DNA from: Prevotella melaninogenica
Lineage (GTDB): Bacteria; Bacteroidota; Bacteroidia; Bacteroidales; Bacteroidaceae
Reading direction: 5' to 3'
Assembly: GCF_018128065.1 (NCBI RefSeq)
Contig: NZ_CP072360.1
Span: 252,501 to 316,500 of the forward strand
DNA: 64,000 nt
Shown here: piece after piece, positions 46,620-55,406 of the stretch
Layout of the letters: each line of letters opens with the position of its first letter
How positions within the stretch are numbered: position 1 is the stretch's first letter
The notes under the pieces: model-generated
What the model was told of the DNA's origin: nothing
Databases searched by the model: none
The model's input: only the letters and a program-made list of their open reading frames with translations
Position numbers and translations under genes: made by a program

Positions 46620-47572
46620 AAAAAGCCCTTTATAAAACCCTTTATTTCCTTGCTTACGGCTTTTGGTATTTAGTGGCTCTGCTACCTTTTCCAGTGCTGT
46701 ATCTGCTCTCTGATGGTCTTTATTTCGTAATGGCAAAGGTGATAAAGTATCGCCATAAGGTGATATGGAAGAACCTCAAGAATAGCTTCCCAGAGAAGAC
46801 TGATGACGAACTCCGCCAAATTGAGCAAGGATTTCACCGCTGGTTCTGCGATTACATTGTGGAGACACTAAAGCTGATGACCATGAGTAAGAAGCAGCTG
46901 ATAAAACGTATGACCTTTACTGGCACGGAAGAGCTGAACAGAGTGCTGTCGGAAGGTAAGTCGGCTGCTATTTATTTAGGTCATTTGGGTAACTGGGAGT
47001 GGATTACTTCCCTGCCTTATTGGGTAGATAATGCGCTCTGCTGTCAGCTTTATCACCCATTGGAAAACGAATACTTCGACCGTCTTTTCAAGTTTGTGCG
47101 CGAGCGTCAGGGTGCACTTTGTATTCCTATGCAAGAGTCTTTGCGTAAGATTATCCAGTTTGGTCGCAGTGGTAAGCCGCTCGTTGTGGGTTTTATCTCA
47201 GACCAATCACCCTTCTGGTGGAGCATTCATCACTGGGTTCAGTTTATGAATCAGGAGACTCCCGTACTTACTGGAGGTGAAAGAATCGTAAAGCACATGA
47301 GCCAAGTCTTTGTTTATGGAGATGTGACACGTACCAGTCGTGGACATTATAACTGTGAATTCCGCATCATTCGTGAAGAGACCAAGGGACTACCAGATTA
47401 TGAGATAACCGACCTCTACTTTCAAGAGTTGGAGAAGTCTATCCGTCATCAGCCTGAAATCTATCTTTGGAGTCACAATCGTTGGAAACGTACACGTGGC
47501 CGCTTTGACGAATACTTTGAGGTGATTGATGGTAAAGTACGCCTGCGTGAGGGTAAGGAGATGATTTACTAA
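46616..47572 (+). CDS. LpxL/HtrB-like lipid A acyltransferase
   Basis: A 318-residue membrane-bound acyltransferase. An N-terminal hydrophobic helix (about 8-32) precedes the catalytic HLGNWEW, the His-x4-Glu motif of lysophospholipid/lipid A late acyltransferases. It adds a secondary acyl chain to lipid A. Translation is coupled to the preceding LtaS-like gene by an ATGA overlap, which suggests joint work on the same lipid. A short hairpin follows. Confidence 0.87.
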   Translation: MKKALYKTLYFLAYGFWYLVALLPFPVLYLLSDGLYFVMAKVIKYRHKVIWKNLKNSFPEKTDDELRQIEQGFHRWFCDYIVETLKLMTMSKKQLIKRMTFTGTEELNRVLSEGKSAAIYLGHLGNWEWITSLPYWVDNALCCQLYHPLENEYFDRLFKFVRERQGALCIPMQESLRKIIQFGRSGKPLVVGFISDQSPFWWSIHHWVQFMNQETPVLTGGERIVKHMSQVFVYGDVTRTSRGHYNCEFRIIREETKGLPDYEITDLYFQELEKSIRHQPEIYLWSHNRWKRTRGRFDEYFEVIDGKVRLREGKEMIY

Positions 47573-47628
47573 GTCACAATCAAGCTGACTTAGGTCTTAT
47601 AAGTCTTATGTTCAATGACAATAAAAGT

Positions 47629-47657
47629 AGCTTATTAAGGCTAAATAAGCTCTCTTT
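47629..47657 (+). terminator. hairpin after the acyltransferase gene
   Basis: AGCTTATT pairs with AATAAGCT across seven bases, followed by CTCTTTT. It is a weak terminator candidate. Confidence 0.45.
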
Positions 47658-47710
47658 TACCTTGCGATTTGCCTTCCTTAAGCGTTTTATATGATGGTCA
47701 ATGGCGAATT

Positions 47711-47803
47711 ATTTTCATGAAAAAAAATATTTATTATCATGAAGAAAAATATTTATTTACGTGAAAAAAAATATTTCCACCCGTGAAAATAAATGTCTAT
47801 GTG
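47711..47803. repeat. 22-bp-period repeat array, family B, locus 2
   Basis: Four units of the type TTTTCATGAAAAAAAATATT, with the C of CATGAA or CGTGAA at 47716, 47738, 47760 and 47782, exactly 22 bases apart. It lies in the 353-base gap before the second LtaS-like gene; apart from the hairpin at 47629, nothing else is seen in that gap. Confidence 0.85.
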
Positions 47804-47925
47804 CTGTAGAGAGACCTACTCATAATGTCCTTTATAAGCAGAAATAACGGTAAAAACAATGACTATTGATGCTTTGTTGTTGCTGGAATCATACCATCTT
47901 AAAAGAGAAATAAGTTAATCAAATA

Positions 47926-49908
47926 ATGTATAAGAATTTAAAGTACTTAATCAAACATTCTGCCGTCATCCTTGTTATCCTATTGCTCGTTCGCATTTGC
48001 TTTGCTGTTGCGTTTGTTCCTATGAGTGTTATCAGCAGCAATCTGGCAGTCTTTCCTCGTTTACTTTTTAACCTTCTACGCTTTGATGTGCAGGTGATAT
48101 GCTATGTATTGTTACTGCCTACGGTCCTAACTTTCATCTTTGCAGTCCTTCGTAAGCCTTGGACAGACCATGCGTTGAGCCGTTTCCGTTTGATTTATTT
48201 CTCTATTGTCAGTGTTCTTCTACTGATAATTAGTGGTATAGATATGGGCTTTTATGCTAATTTCAATAGCCATATCAACCTTACCTTTTTTGATTTCTTC
48301 AATGAAGGACCGATGAGTTTGATACAGACTGTATGGGAGGAATATCATTGTGTCTATGAAGCTATAGCCTTCCTACTGATTACATTACCAGTTCTTTTAT
48401 TGATCCGTAAAATAGAGTTGGGTAACTTATCTTCTCGTCGTTCTGTGCGATCGTCATACGGTCGGAAGTCATCACGCCGCAATTCAATTAATCTTTTGCT
48501 TATCATTTTGCTATATATCGTCTTTTTGGCTATTGGTCTGCGTGGGTCAGTATGGCGTTTCCCTTTACAGATTGAGGACACCTTTGTATCGAATCAGAAA
48601 ACTCTTAACGACCTTGTTCCGAATGCTGTCTATATGCTGAAGAAGGCTTATAAGGAGAAGAGGAATGCCTTTAAGATGGAGAACACGTCTGATTTGTTGA
48701 AGCAGTATAAGTTCAAGAGCTTGCAAGAGGCACTGGATATCTATACTGGTGGTAAAGTAAGGATGGTGAAGAACGATACGCTTACAGCTCTGCAGCATGC
48801 ACTCTTCGCAAAAGTGGGTGATAGCTTGAAGCTGCGACAACCCAATATTGTCATTATTTATAGCGAGAGTTGGAGTAATTATCTGTTCAATCTCCAGCAG
48901 AAAGATGCAGAGATGTACTTCGGTTTAGATCGTCATTTCAAGGAAGACCTACTCTTCCGTAACTTCCAATCAGTGCAGAATGGTACGGTAGCTTCGCTTG
49001 AGAACCTCTATGTCTCTACCCCTTTCCCACGCTTCTTTGCCTCGGCTTATCGATTCAAGGCACTCCCTACGTCGATAGCTCTACCTTTTAAAGCCAGTAA
49101 TTACACAACAATGTTCATGTCGGGAATGGATGCAGCATGGGAAAACTGTGCTGAGGCGTTGGTTCATCAGCAATTCGATGCTATCTATGATAAGTTCTTT
49201 ATTTTGAAGGACTATCCTCATGCGACTTATAATAGTATTGGTGTTTACGATGAATACCTCTTTCAAGCGTTGTTAGATAAGTTAAATAAACCGTCAAAGA
49301 AACGGCAGATGATTGCAGTGATGACAACAACAAATCATCCGCCTTTTGAGTTCCCAAAGGACTTGAAACTCCCTCCTTTGCCCGATTCTTTCTATAGCAA
49401 GAAATGTTTTGCTGAGCATAATCGTAGGGTGTTAGATAAATATCTCACAGGATTCCGCTATTATAACAAGGTGTTGAATGAGTTTCTCAATCGTTTTAAA
49501 GCCTCTGCAGCAGCAAAGAATACGATACTTGTCATCACAGGTGACCATAATGTGCGTTCTATCCTTAATTATGATGCTGTAGACAAGCGGTATGAACACT
49601 CCGTTCCGCTCTATATATATCTGCCACCTTACCTACGCAAGGAGGCTTATAACAAGCTAACCAGCCGATGGGGAAGCCATGATGATATCTTAGCGACATT
49701 AGCTCCTTTTGCTTTCCGTAATACAAAGTATTTCAAGCTGGGTAAGAATCTTTTAGATACGTCCGTATCGGATAGTACTTATTATAGTGCAAACGTTGAA
49801 CAGATAGAGTCTATTCCTACCTATCGAAAGAAGGCTGAGCGACTAACCGCAGCCCGCAACCTTCTCCGTCAGGTATATTTTGGTTTATATTGGAGGGATA
49901 AACTATAG
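47926..49908 (+). CDS. LtaS-like membrane sulfatase-fold enzyme, copy 2
   Basis: A 660-residue paralogue in layout of the enzyme at 44607. About five membrane helices fill residues 10-220, then a periplasmic domain. Motifs are NIVIIYSESWSNY (metal Glu), NGTVASLENLYVS (likely nucleophile Thr) and ILVITGDHNVRS (second metal site). The different nucleophile segment suggests a different acceptor from copy 1. The true substrate cannot be told. A perfect convergent terminator follows. Confidence 0.82.
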   Translation: MYKNLKYLIKHSAVILVILLLVRICFAVAFVPMSVISSNLAVFPRLLFNLLRFDVQVICYVLLLPTVLTFIFAVLRKPWTDHALSRFRLIYFSIVSVLLLIISGIDMGFYANFNSHINLTFFDFFNEGPMSLIQTVWEEYHCVYEAIAFLLITLPVLLLIRKIELGNLSSRRSVRSSYGRKSSRRNSINLLLIILLYIVFLAIGLRGSVWRFPLQIEDTFVSNQKTLNDLVPNAVYMLKKAYKEKRNAFKMENTSDLLKQYKFKSLQEALDIYTGGKVRMVKNDTLTALQHALFAKVGDSLKLRQPNIVIIYSESWSNYLFNLQQKDAEMYFGLDRHFKEDLLFRNFQSVQNGTVASLENLYVSTPFPRFFASAYRFKALPTSIALPFKASNYTTMFMSGMDAAWENCAEALVHQQFDAIYDKFFILKDYPHATYNSIGVYDEYLFQALLDKLNKPSKKRQMIAVMTTTNHPPFEFPKDLKLPPLPDSFYSKKCFAEHNRRVLDKYLTGFRYYNKVLNEFLNRFKASAAAKNTILVITGDHNVRSILNYDAVDKRYEHSVPLYIYLPPYLRKEAYNKLTSRWGSHDDILATLAPFAFRNTKYFKLGKNLLDTSVSDSTYYSANVEQIESIPTYRKKAERLTAARNLLRQVYFGLYWRDKL

Positions 49909-49914
49909 ATTACG

Positions 49915-49952
49915 AATAGAGGGTGTAAGATTTGAAGCTTACACCCTCTATT
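49915..49952. terminator. bidirectional terminator
   Basis: Perfect 15-bp stem AATAGAGGGTGTAAG with its complement, 8-base loop, between convergent genes. Confidence 0.85.
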
Positions 49953-49972
49953 GTTATATGATTATTATTCGT

Positions 49973-50758
49973 TTATTTCTGTTCGTCTTCTGTCTGTTTC
50001 TTTATCCTTGCCTCTATTACTTTCGCAACAATCATAAACTGGTAGAAGCCTGTCATAATACTATCAATAAAGCCTGTAACACCGTTTCTTATTTCTCCAT
50101 TCATAAAGTAGGATTTGAAGAAACGCCAGAAAGGACGGAAGAGTAATGCTCCAACTCCATAGTTCTTAACCTGTTTTTTGAGGACTTCGTTAGTGGTATA
50201 GCGGTTACATTTCTCTAACATATCAGCCAGATAGTTCTCTGCTAAGTGAATCAGTCGTACGTTGTAAAGATGGTTGTCGATATGTTCAACAGTCCCTTGT
50301 ACTTGTGGGAAGGAGTGTATGTATGGAGGCCAGACGGTTCCTTCACGGATAAAGAAGCGAAGTTGGTAATCCTTTGAAAAGCCTTTCTTGGCAGTATTCA
50401 TAAATCGGTTCTGCCTTGGAATATAAAGACCTTTCGCACAGTTAGGCTTGTTGATGTGCTGATAAAGATAGGTCTTTAACTCTGGTGTCACCAATTCATC
50501 AGCATCAACGACGAGTACCCACGGACAACTTGCACTTTGTATGGCAAAGGTTCGGGCTGGTTCAACACAGGTATGATCAGCTTTTGGGAAGGTGACAACC
50601 TTACATCCGGCACGTTGGGCAATCTCCACGGTATGGTCAGTACTCTCCATATCGCAGATAATAATCTCATCGAAATCCTTAACAGAATCGAGTACACGCT
50701 GCAGGAATTTCTCTGCATTGTAGGTATTGATTACAACTGATATCTCTTTTTTTTCCAT
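49973..50758 (-). CDS. glycosyltransferase family 2 (LPS core type)
   Basis: A 261-residue GT-A fold enzyme without membrane helices. It begins EISVVINTYNAEKFLQ and carries the metal-binding acidic pair in VLVVDADELV, both typical of family 2 members similar to WaaE. It adds a sugar to LPS core or another glycan. It is encoded alone on the minus strand, divergent from the glycosyltransferase operon. The predicted -7 element lies 9 bases before the ATG, so the transcript would have almost no leader. Confidence 0.85.
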   Translation of the reverse strand: MEKKEISVVINTYNAEKFLQRVLDSVKDFDEIIICDMESTDHTVEIAQRAGCKVVTFPKADHTCVEPARTFAIQSASCPWVLVVDADELVTPELKTYLYQHINKPNCAKGLYIPRQNRFMNTAKKGFSKDYQLRFFIREGTVWPPYIHSFPQVQGTVEHIDNHLYNVRLIHLAENYLADMLEKCNRYTTNEVLKKQVKNYGVGALLFRPFWRFFKSYFMNGEIRNGVTGFIDSIMTGFYQFMIVAKVIEARIKKQTEDEQK

Positions 50759-50766
50759 CTTATGGG

Positions 50767-50774
50767 CAAAGATA
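50767..50774 (-). promoter_or_regulatory. -7 element of the GT2 gene
   Basis: TATCTTTG on the minus strand, immediately before the coding start, implying a near-leaderless transcript. Confidence 0.45.
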
Positions 50775-50928
50775 CGATTTTTTTCTGTACATTTGCATTA
50801 TGCCAATTGAAAAATAAAACCATTGGTGGATTTGTTGGAATAGTATATTTGAAAGATAGAAATACCTACTGATTTGGTAAAGGCAATGTGTTTTATTGGT
50901 ACAAAATGTGTTTGAATTATTCATTACT

Positions 50929-51642
50929 ATGATAGAAAAGCCCTTGGTTACGGTTATTACCGTTTGTTATAACGCTGTATCACTGATAGAGAAGACTATC
51001 CGTAGCGTTTTGGCACAACAGTATGAGCAGATTGAATACGTTGTTGTTGATGGCGGTTCTACCGATGGGACAATAGAGATTATTCGTAAGTATGAAGCTC
51101 ATATCAGTCATTGGATAACGGAACAAGATGAGGGTATCTATGATGCAATGAACAAAGGGGTTGCAATGTCTACTGGAGAATGGTGCATCTTCCTAAATGC
51201 TGGTGACACATTTGCAGCTGATGATGTTTTGAATAGAGTCTTTCAAGTTTCGCGTGAAGCTGATGTTATTTATGGTGATGTCGTAAAGAATGGCATTGTT
51301 AAGCCTGCAGAAGTACCGCATAATAGTCATAGAATGTATTTTTGTCACCAAAGTTGTCTGACACGTACAGCCTGTCTTCGAACTTTTCCATACGATACAA
51401 GTCATCGAATGTCAGCAGACTTTAAGTTGTATAAGCTGCTTTGGAAAAAACATTATCGCTTTCTTCAACTGCCTTTTGCTATTTCCAACTTTGATACAAC
51501 AGGTGTTTCTAATACGAATCGGTCACGAGGACTATACGATAACATACGAATTATTCGAGAGTTAGACGGATGCTTAGAACAAATACGACTTTTACCACGT
51601 CTTTATTTCGTCTATTTCCTTTGTAAATTAAAGAAACAATAA
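50929..51642 (+). CDS. glycosyltransferase family 2 (WcaA-like)
   Basis: A 237-residue GT-A enzyme. The N-terminus PLVTVITVCYNAVSLIEKTI and the VVDGGSTDGT loop are classic family 2, and the acidic metal site is in IFLNAGDTF. I start at ATG 50929 because the earlier TTG at 50896 would add residues before the first strand. It is the first gene of a four-gene operon of glycan genes with short gaps. The sugar and acceptor are unknown. Confidence 0.85.
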   Translation: MIEKPLVTVITVCYNAVSLIEKTIRSVLAQQYEQIEYVVVDGGSTDGTIEIIRKYEAHISHWITEQDEGIYDAMNKGVAMSTGEWCIFLNAGDTFAADDVLNRVFQVSREADVIYGDVVKNGIVKPAEVPHNSHRMYFCHQSCLTRTACLRTFPYDTSHRMSADFKLYKLLWKKHYRFLQLPFAISNFDTTGVSNTNRSRGLYDNIRIIRELDGCLEQIRLLPRLYFVYFLCKLKKQ

Positions 51643-51669
51643 GTTATAACAAATAACAATTATATCGCT

Positions 51670-52434
51670 ATGATACCCAAAGTCATTCATTACTGTTGGC
51701 TCAGTAACGACCCATATCCTGATAAGATAAGGAAGTGTATGGACACTTGGAGGAAGGTGTTGCCCGACTATGAGATAAAGTTATGGAACACTGAGAACTT
51801 TGATATGTCAAAGGCTCCAGTCTATGTGCGCGAAGCTTTCGAGCAACGTAAGTGGGCTTTTGCAGCCGATTATATCCGTATGTATGCGCTGTATACTGAG
51901 GGTGGCATCTATCTTGACTCTGATGTAAAGGTCTTGAAGTCGTTTGATGAATTCCTAAACTATAAGTTCTTCACTTCATTAGAGTACCATCCAAAGCAGA
52001 TTGAGATGACTGGAGCGATGGATATGATTGATGAAGAAGGCAATCGTATTAAGGATGATTTCGTCTCTGGGATACAGATTCAGGCTGCTGTTATGGGTTC
52101 TGAAGCTGGCTGTCAGTTCGTGAAAGATGTCTTAGACGACTATGAGAAACGTGAGTTTATCTATCCAGAAGGCTCTAATGGTAAGGGAGTAATCTCGCCA
52201 TTTGTCTATGCAAGGGTAATGGAAAAGTATGGCTTCAAGTACTTGGATAAAGATCAACCACTCGAAGACAATATGATGGTGTTCCGTTCGGAAATCTTTG
52301 CAGGTAACAAGTATGAGGCAACACCAGCTTCATACGCCATCCACTATTGTGCTCATAGCTGGAAACGAACCCCGATGGAGAAGTTAAACCGATGGTTGAA
52401 AAGGAACATCCCTTGTCTGTTTCCTAAGAAATAA
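51670..52434 (+). CDS. glycosyltransferase family 32 (capsular polysaccharide type)
   Basis: A 254-residue GT-A enzyme with the family 32 start MIPKVIHYCWLSNDP and the DXD motif in GGIYLDSDVKV, where the Asp pair binds metal and nucleotide sugar. Relatives transfer hexoses in capsule or exopolysaccharide synthesis. It lies 27 bases after the GT2 gene and 5 bases before the GT87 gene, so the operon is tight. Confidence 0.87.
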   Translation: MIPKVIHYCWLSNDPYPDKIRKCMDTWRKVLPDYEIKLWNTENFDMSKAPVYVREAFEQRKWAFAADYIRMYALYTEGGIYLDSDVKVLKSFDEFLNYKFFTSLEYHPKQIEMTGAMDMIDEEGNRIKDDFVSGIQIQAAVMGSEAGCQFVKDVLDDYEKREFIYPEGSNGKGVISPFVYARVMEKYGFKYLDKDQPLEDNMMVFRSEIFAGNKYEATPASYAIHYCAHSWKRTPMEKLNRWLKRNIPCLFPKK

Positions 52435-52439
52435 ATGTG

Positions 52440-53621
52440 ATGAAAGATAGAATAAAGCAACTCTTACACCATCCCTTGCTCTCTAACCGATGGTTCCTTA
52501 TGGGCTTATGGTTTATCATTGCCCTCGCGGGAATGCTGAAGTATAAACGAAGTTTTAATAACTTCCTAATCTTCCGTGGTGTTTATTGGCACACGGTGAA
52601 TGGAACTTCACTCTATGAAGCCTATCCTACGGAGTATTGGGATGTGAATCATTATGGTCCGGTGTTCTCACTTGTCATCGCACCTTTTGCTATTCTGCCT
52701 CTTTGGGTGGGTATGTTGCTGTGGTTATTGTTCCTAACAGCGTGGCTATACTTGGCTATTGTCCGTTCAGGACTGCGTGAAAAGCAAAAGATATTTATAC
52801 TTTGGTTCTGTGGAATAACGCTCCCAACGGCATTGTTTATGCAGCAGTTCAATATAGCTGTGGCTGCAATGATTCTCTCTTCCTTCTTCCTTATTGAGAA
52901 AGAAAAGGATGGCTGGGCTGCTTTTTTCATCGTCTTGGGTACGTTGGTGAAGCTATATGGTATTGTAGGATTGGCTTTCTTCTTGTTCTCTCGGCATAAG
53001 TTGCGCTTGTTGATGTGGCTTGCTGTGTGGTCAGTTGTACTCTTCTGTGCACCAATGCTTATTAGTTCGCCTTCGTATGTCATAGGACAATATCACGAAT
53101 GGTTTACTTGTTTAGTGGAAAAGAACGCAGAGAACCTCGGTTCTATACAGCAGAATATCTCTCTTTTAGGTCTTGTTCGTCGTACAACGGGTTGTATGAA
53201 CTATTCTGACCTATGGTTGATTCTGCCCGGAATGGTACTCTTTGCACTTCCTTACCTGCGTTTCTCTCAGTATAAGAACCTCGCCTTCCGTGAGACAATA
53301 CTTGCTTCTGTACTCTTGTTTGTCATACTTTTCAGTACAGGTAGCGAAGCCAGCGGATATGTGATAGCCTTGTTAGGCGTTTGTATATGGTACACCGCCG
53401 CTCCTTGGAAGCGTGGAAAGTGGGCGATAGCATTGATGGTATTTGTCTTCCTACTCTCTGGTATGGGTAGTAGCGACCTCTTCCCAAAGTTTATCCGACA
53501 GGAATATATCAAGCCATACGCCCTCCGTGCGTTGCCAATCAGTATTCTTTGGCTATGGCTTTGTTATGAGTTATGTACAAAGGATTATACTCCAATAGAA
53601 AAGGTTGATGCTCATGAATAA
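52440..53621 (+). CDS. membrane glycosyltransferase (DUF2029/GT87-like)
   Basis: A 393-residue polytopic protein with about ten hydrophobic helices over its whole length. GT87-like enzymes use polyprenyl-phosphate sugars, such as mannose, on the outer face of the membrane. The early HYGPVFSLVIAPFAILP loop and overall pattern fit this group, but no single catalytic residue is certain. I use ATG 52440; the GTG before it is unlikely. The last bases overlap the next gene by eight. Confidence 0.72.
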   Translation: MKDRIKQLLHHPLLSNRWFLMGLWFIIALAGMLKYKRSFNNFLIFRGVYWHTVNGTSLYEAYPTEYWDVNHYGPVFSLVIAPFAILPLWVGMLLWLLFLTAWLYLAIVRSGLREKQKIFILWFCGITLPTALFMQQFNIAVAAMILSSFFLIEKEKDGWAAFFIVLGTLVKLYGIVGLAFFLFSRHKLRLLMWLAVWSVVLFCAPMLISSPSYVIGQYHEWFTCLVEKNAENLGSIQQNISLLGLVRRTTGCMNYSDLWLILPGMVLFALPYLRFSQYKNLAFRETILASVLLFVILFSTGSEASGYVIALLGVCIWYTAAPWKRGKWAIALMVFVFLLSGMGSSDLFPKFIRQEYIKPYALRALPISILWLWLCYELCTKDYTPIEKVDAHE

Positions 53622-54738
53622 GAAGATAATAGGTTATGATGCTAAGCGTATCGTAAGAAACGGTACTGGATTAGGTAGCTATGGGCGTACGCTTATCAAC
53701 GACCTTGCTCCGTTGATGCCTGATACAAACTTACGACTCTATGCTCCTGATGCTGGACATGACGACCTTCGTAATCAGGTTGAATTGCGAGATAACGTGC
53801 AGTTCTGCTATCCTGACCACCTTCGTTTCCGTCTGCAGCGTGACTTATGGCGTGTGAAAGGCGTAGTAAAAGACTTGAAAAGGGATGGAGTAGAACTCTA
53901 TCATGGGCTTTCGGGTGAGCTTCCTTCAGGCTTGGCAGCAGCTGGCATCCCCAGTGTTGTCACTATTCATGACCTTATCTTCCTACGTCATCCGGAGTTC
54001 TATCCCGCTATTGACGTTTTTTTCTACAAGCGGAAGTTCTTTAAGACACTGCGAGAAGCAACCCGCATCATTGCCATTAGCGAATGTACGAAGCGTGACA
54101 TCTTATATTATGGTGACTTTCCAGAGGACAAGATAGACCTTGTTTATCAAAGCTGTAGCACTCACTTTAATCAGTCGGTAAGTCCTTCACTGATAGAGGA
54201 AGCCCGCCGTAAGTATCAACTCCCACAGCGTTATATATTAAATGTAGGAACGGTAGAAGTGCGAAAGAACATTCTTTTGGGTATTCGTACTATGGCAAAG
54301 CTACCTTCCGACTTACATCTTGTCATCGTAGGACGGCAGACCAAGTATCAGAAAAAGCTCGATGCAGAAATCAAACGCTTAGGGATTGGCAAGCGCATAC
54401 ACTTCTTGCAGGGTGTTCCTAACGACCTTCTCGCAGCTATTTATAATCAAGCTGAGGCTTTCATTTATCCTTCTCGTTATGAAGGCTTTGGTATTCCTAT
54501 CATCGAAGCCATACAAAGTGGATTGCCAGTCGTAGCTGCTACGGGTAGTTGTTTGGAGGAAGCAGGTGGTCCGGATTGCCTTTATGTAGGTCCAGACGAC
54601 GTTGATGGCACTGCAGCTGCAATCTTATCAGCGATTGAAAATCGTAGGGAAATGGTTAGTAAAAGCCAACTTTATGTGAAACGATTCGAAAATCAAGATG
54701 TAGCCTCGCAGGTTCTTGAGGTCTATAATAAGGTATAA
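53614..54738 (+). CDS. glycosyltransferase family 4 (GT-B)
   Basis: A 374-residue GT-B enzyme. The C-terminal half has the family 4 nucleotide-sugar site: GTVEVRKN, HLVIVGRQTKYQKK and the Glu-x7-Glu motif in YEGFGIPIIEAIQSGLPVVA. The N-terminal acceptor domain starts with KKIIGYDAKRIVRNGTGLGSYGR. I start at ATG 53614, which overlaps the preceding gene by eight bases. It is the last gene of the glycan operon and is closed by a strong terminator. Confidence 0.87.
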   Translation: MNKKIIGYDAKRIVRNGTGLGSYGRTLINDLAPLMPDTNLRLYAPDAGHDDLRNQVELRDNVQFCYPDHLRFRLQRDLWRVKGVVKDLKRDGVELYHGLSGELPSGLAAAGIPSVVTIHDLIFLRHPEFYPAIDVFFYKRKFFKTLREATRIIAISECTKRDILYYGDFPEDKIDLVYQSCSTHFNQSVSPSLIEEARRKYQLPQRYILNVGTVEVRKNILLGIRTMAKLPSDLHLVIVGRQTKYQKKLDAEIKRLGIGKRIHFLQGVPNDLLAAIYNQAEAFIYPSRYEGFGIPIIEAIQSGLPVVAATGSCLEEAGGPDCLYVGPDDVDGTAAAILSAIENRREMVSKSQLYVKRFENQDVASQVLEVYNKV

Positions 54739-54744
54739 AGCATT

Positions 54745-54790
54745 ATCCCCAAGCCCTTTTCTTGTCATAAAGAGCTTGGGGATGAGTTTT
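54745..54790 (+). terminator. intrinsic terminator of the glycosyltransferase operon
   Basis: ATCCCCAAGC pairs with GCTTGGGGAT (54774-54783), then GAG and six T. Confidence 0.82.
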
Positions 54791-54801
54791 TTCTTCCCTT
54801 T

Positions 54802-54880
54802 TCTATTGTTGTGTTACTGCTTAGCACCAATCGTGCGAACGCCCCGCACCATGTGTGCGGACGCCTAACACCAATGGTGC
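54802..54880. repeat. 22-bp-period palindrome array, family A, locus 7
   Basis: Half unit GTGT at 54811, then cores GCACCAATCGTGC (54824), GCACCATGTGTGC (54846) and ACACCAATGGTGC (54868). It lies between convergent genes and is the cleanest set of palindromes. Confidence 0.9.
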
Positions 54881-54908
54881 GAACGGCTAATATTACTCCT
54901 GCAAACCA

Positions 54909-54986
54909 TTAACACCCACCATTCAACACCTATCACCCAATCCTGCCAACCATCAACACTTAACACCCATCACCTAACACCCATCA
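54909..54986 (-). repeat. GGGTGTT heptamer repeat running into gtrA
   Basis: On the minus strand a run of 7-base units (GGGTGTT, AGGTGAT, GGGTGTT, AAGTGTT and similar) with one longer interruption. The last residues and stop codon of the GtrA-like gene lie inside it. Confidence 0.75.
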
Positions 54987-55393
54987 GCCTTTTTCCCTTT
55001 CACAAACACAAGTCGTAATAAAACGAAGTTGATAGGGACTACTATCACCATCACAAGGATAGGCGACAACCATTTGCTTACACCCATCCAAAGGAAGAAC
55101 TGGAGCAGTCCTATCTCTAAAAGATAGTTGAGAACGTGGCTACCGGCAAAGCCTGCAACATTGCTCTTTGACGGCTTTCCCTTAAAAGTAAAGTAGGTAG
55201 TAAGTCCGTAGTTACAAAGAAGTCCTACGCCATAACCAGCGGTATAAGCAATAGTTGTATTCGTAAACAGCAGACAAAGACAATAGATACCATAATGGAT
55301 GAGCGAACATATCGTACCCGTTATACCAAAACGGAATAGTCGCCAGAAGTCTTTTTGCCAGCGTTGCCAAAGCTCTTTAATGCTTGTCGCCAT
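54974..55393 (-). CDS. GtrA family membrane protein
   Basis: A 139-residue protein with four predicted membrane helices (FRFGITGTICSLIHYGIYCL, TIAYTAGYGVGLLCNYGL, the LNYLLEIGLLQFFLW region and ILVMVIVVPINFVLLRLVF). GtrA-like proteins are thought to flip or carry undecaprenyl-linked sugars. It follows the GtrB-type transferase gene by 13 bases, the usual pairing. The C-terminal DGC and stop are coded by a heptamer repeat, so the end may differ between strains. Confidence 0.88.
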   Translation of the reverse strand: MATSIKELWQRWQKDFWRLFRFGITGTICSLIHYGIYCLCLLFTNTTIAYTAGYGVGLLCNYGLTTYFTFKGKPSKSNVAGFAGSHVLNYLLEIGLLQFFLWMGVSKWLSPILVMVIVVPINFVLLRLVFVKGKKADGC

Positions 55394-55406
55394 ATAGAAA
55401 GGGGGA

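Noticed and set aside
47711..47803. 22-bp arrays as a CRISPR array
   Set aside because: There are no unique spacers of constant length between conserved repeats, the units diverge, and no cas genes lie in the window.
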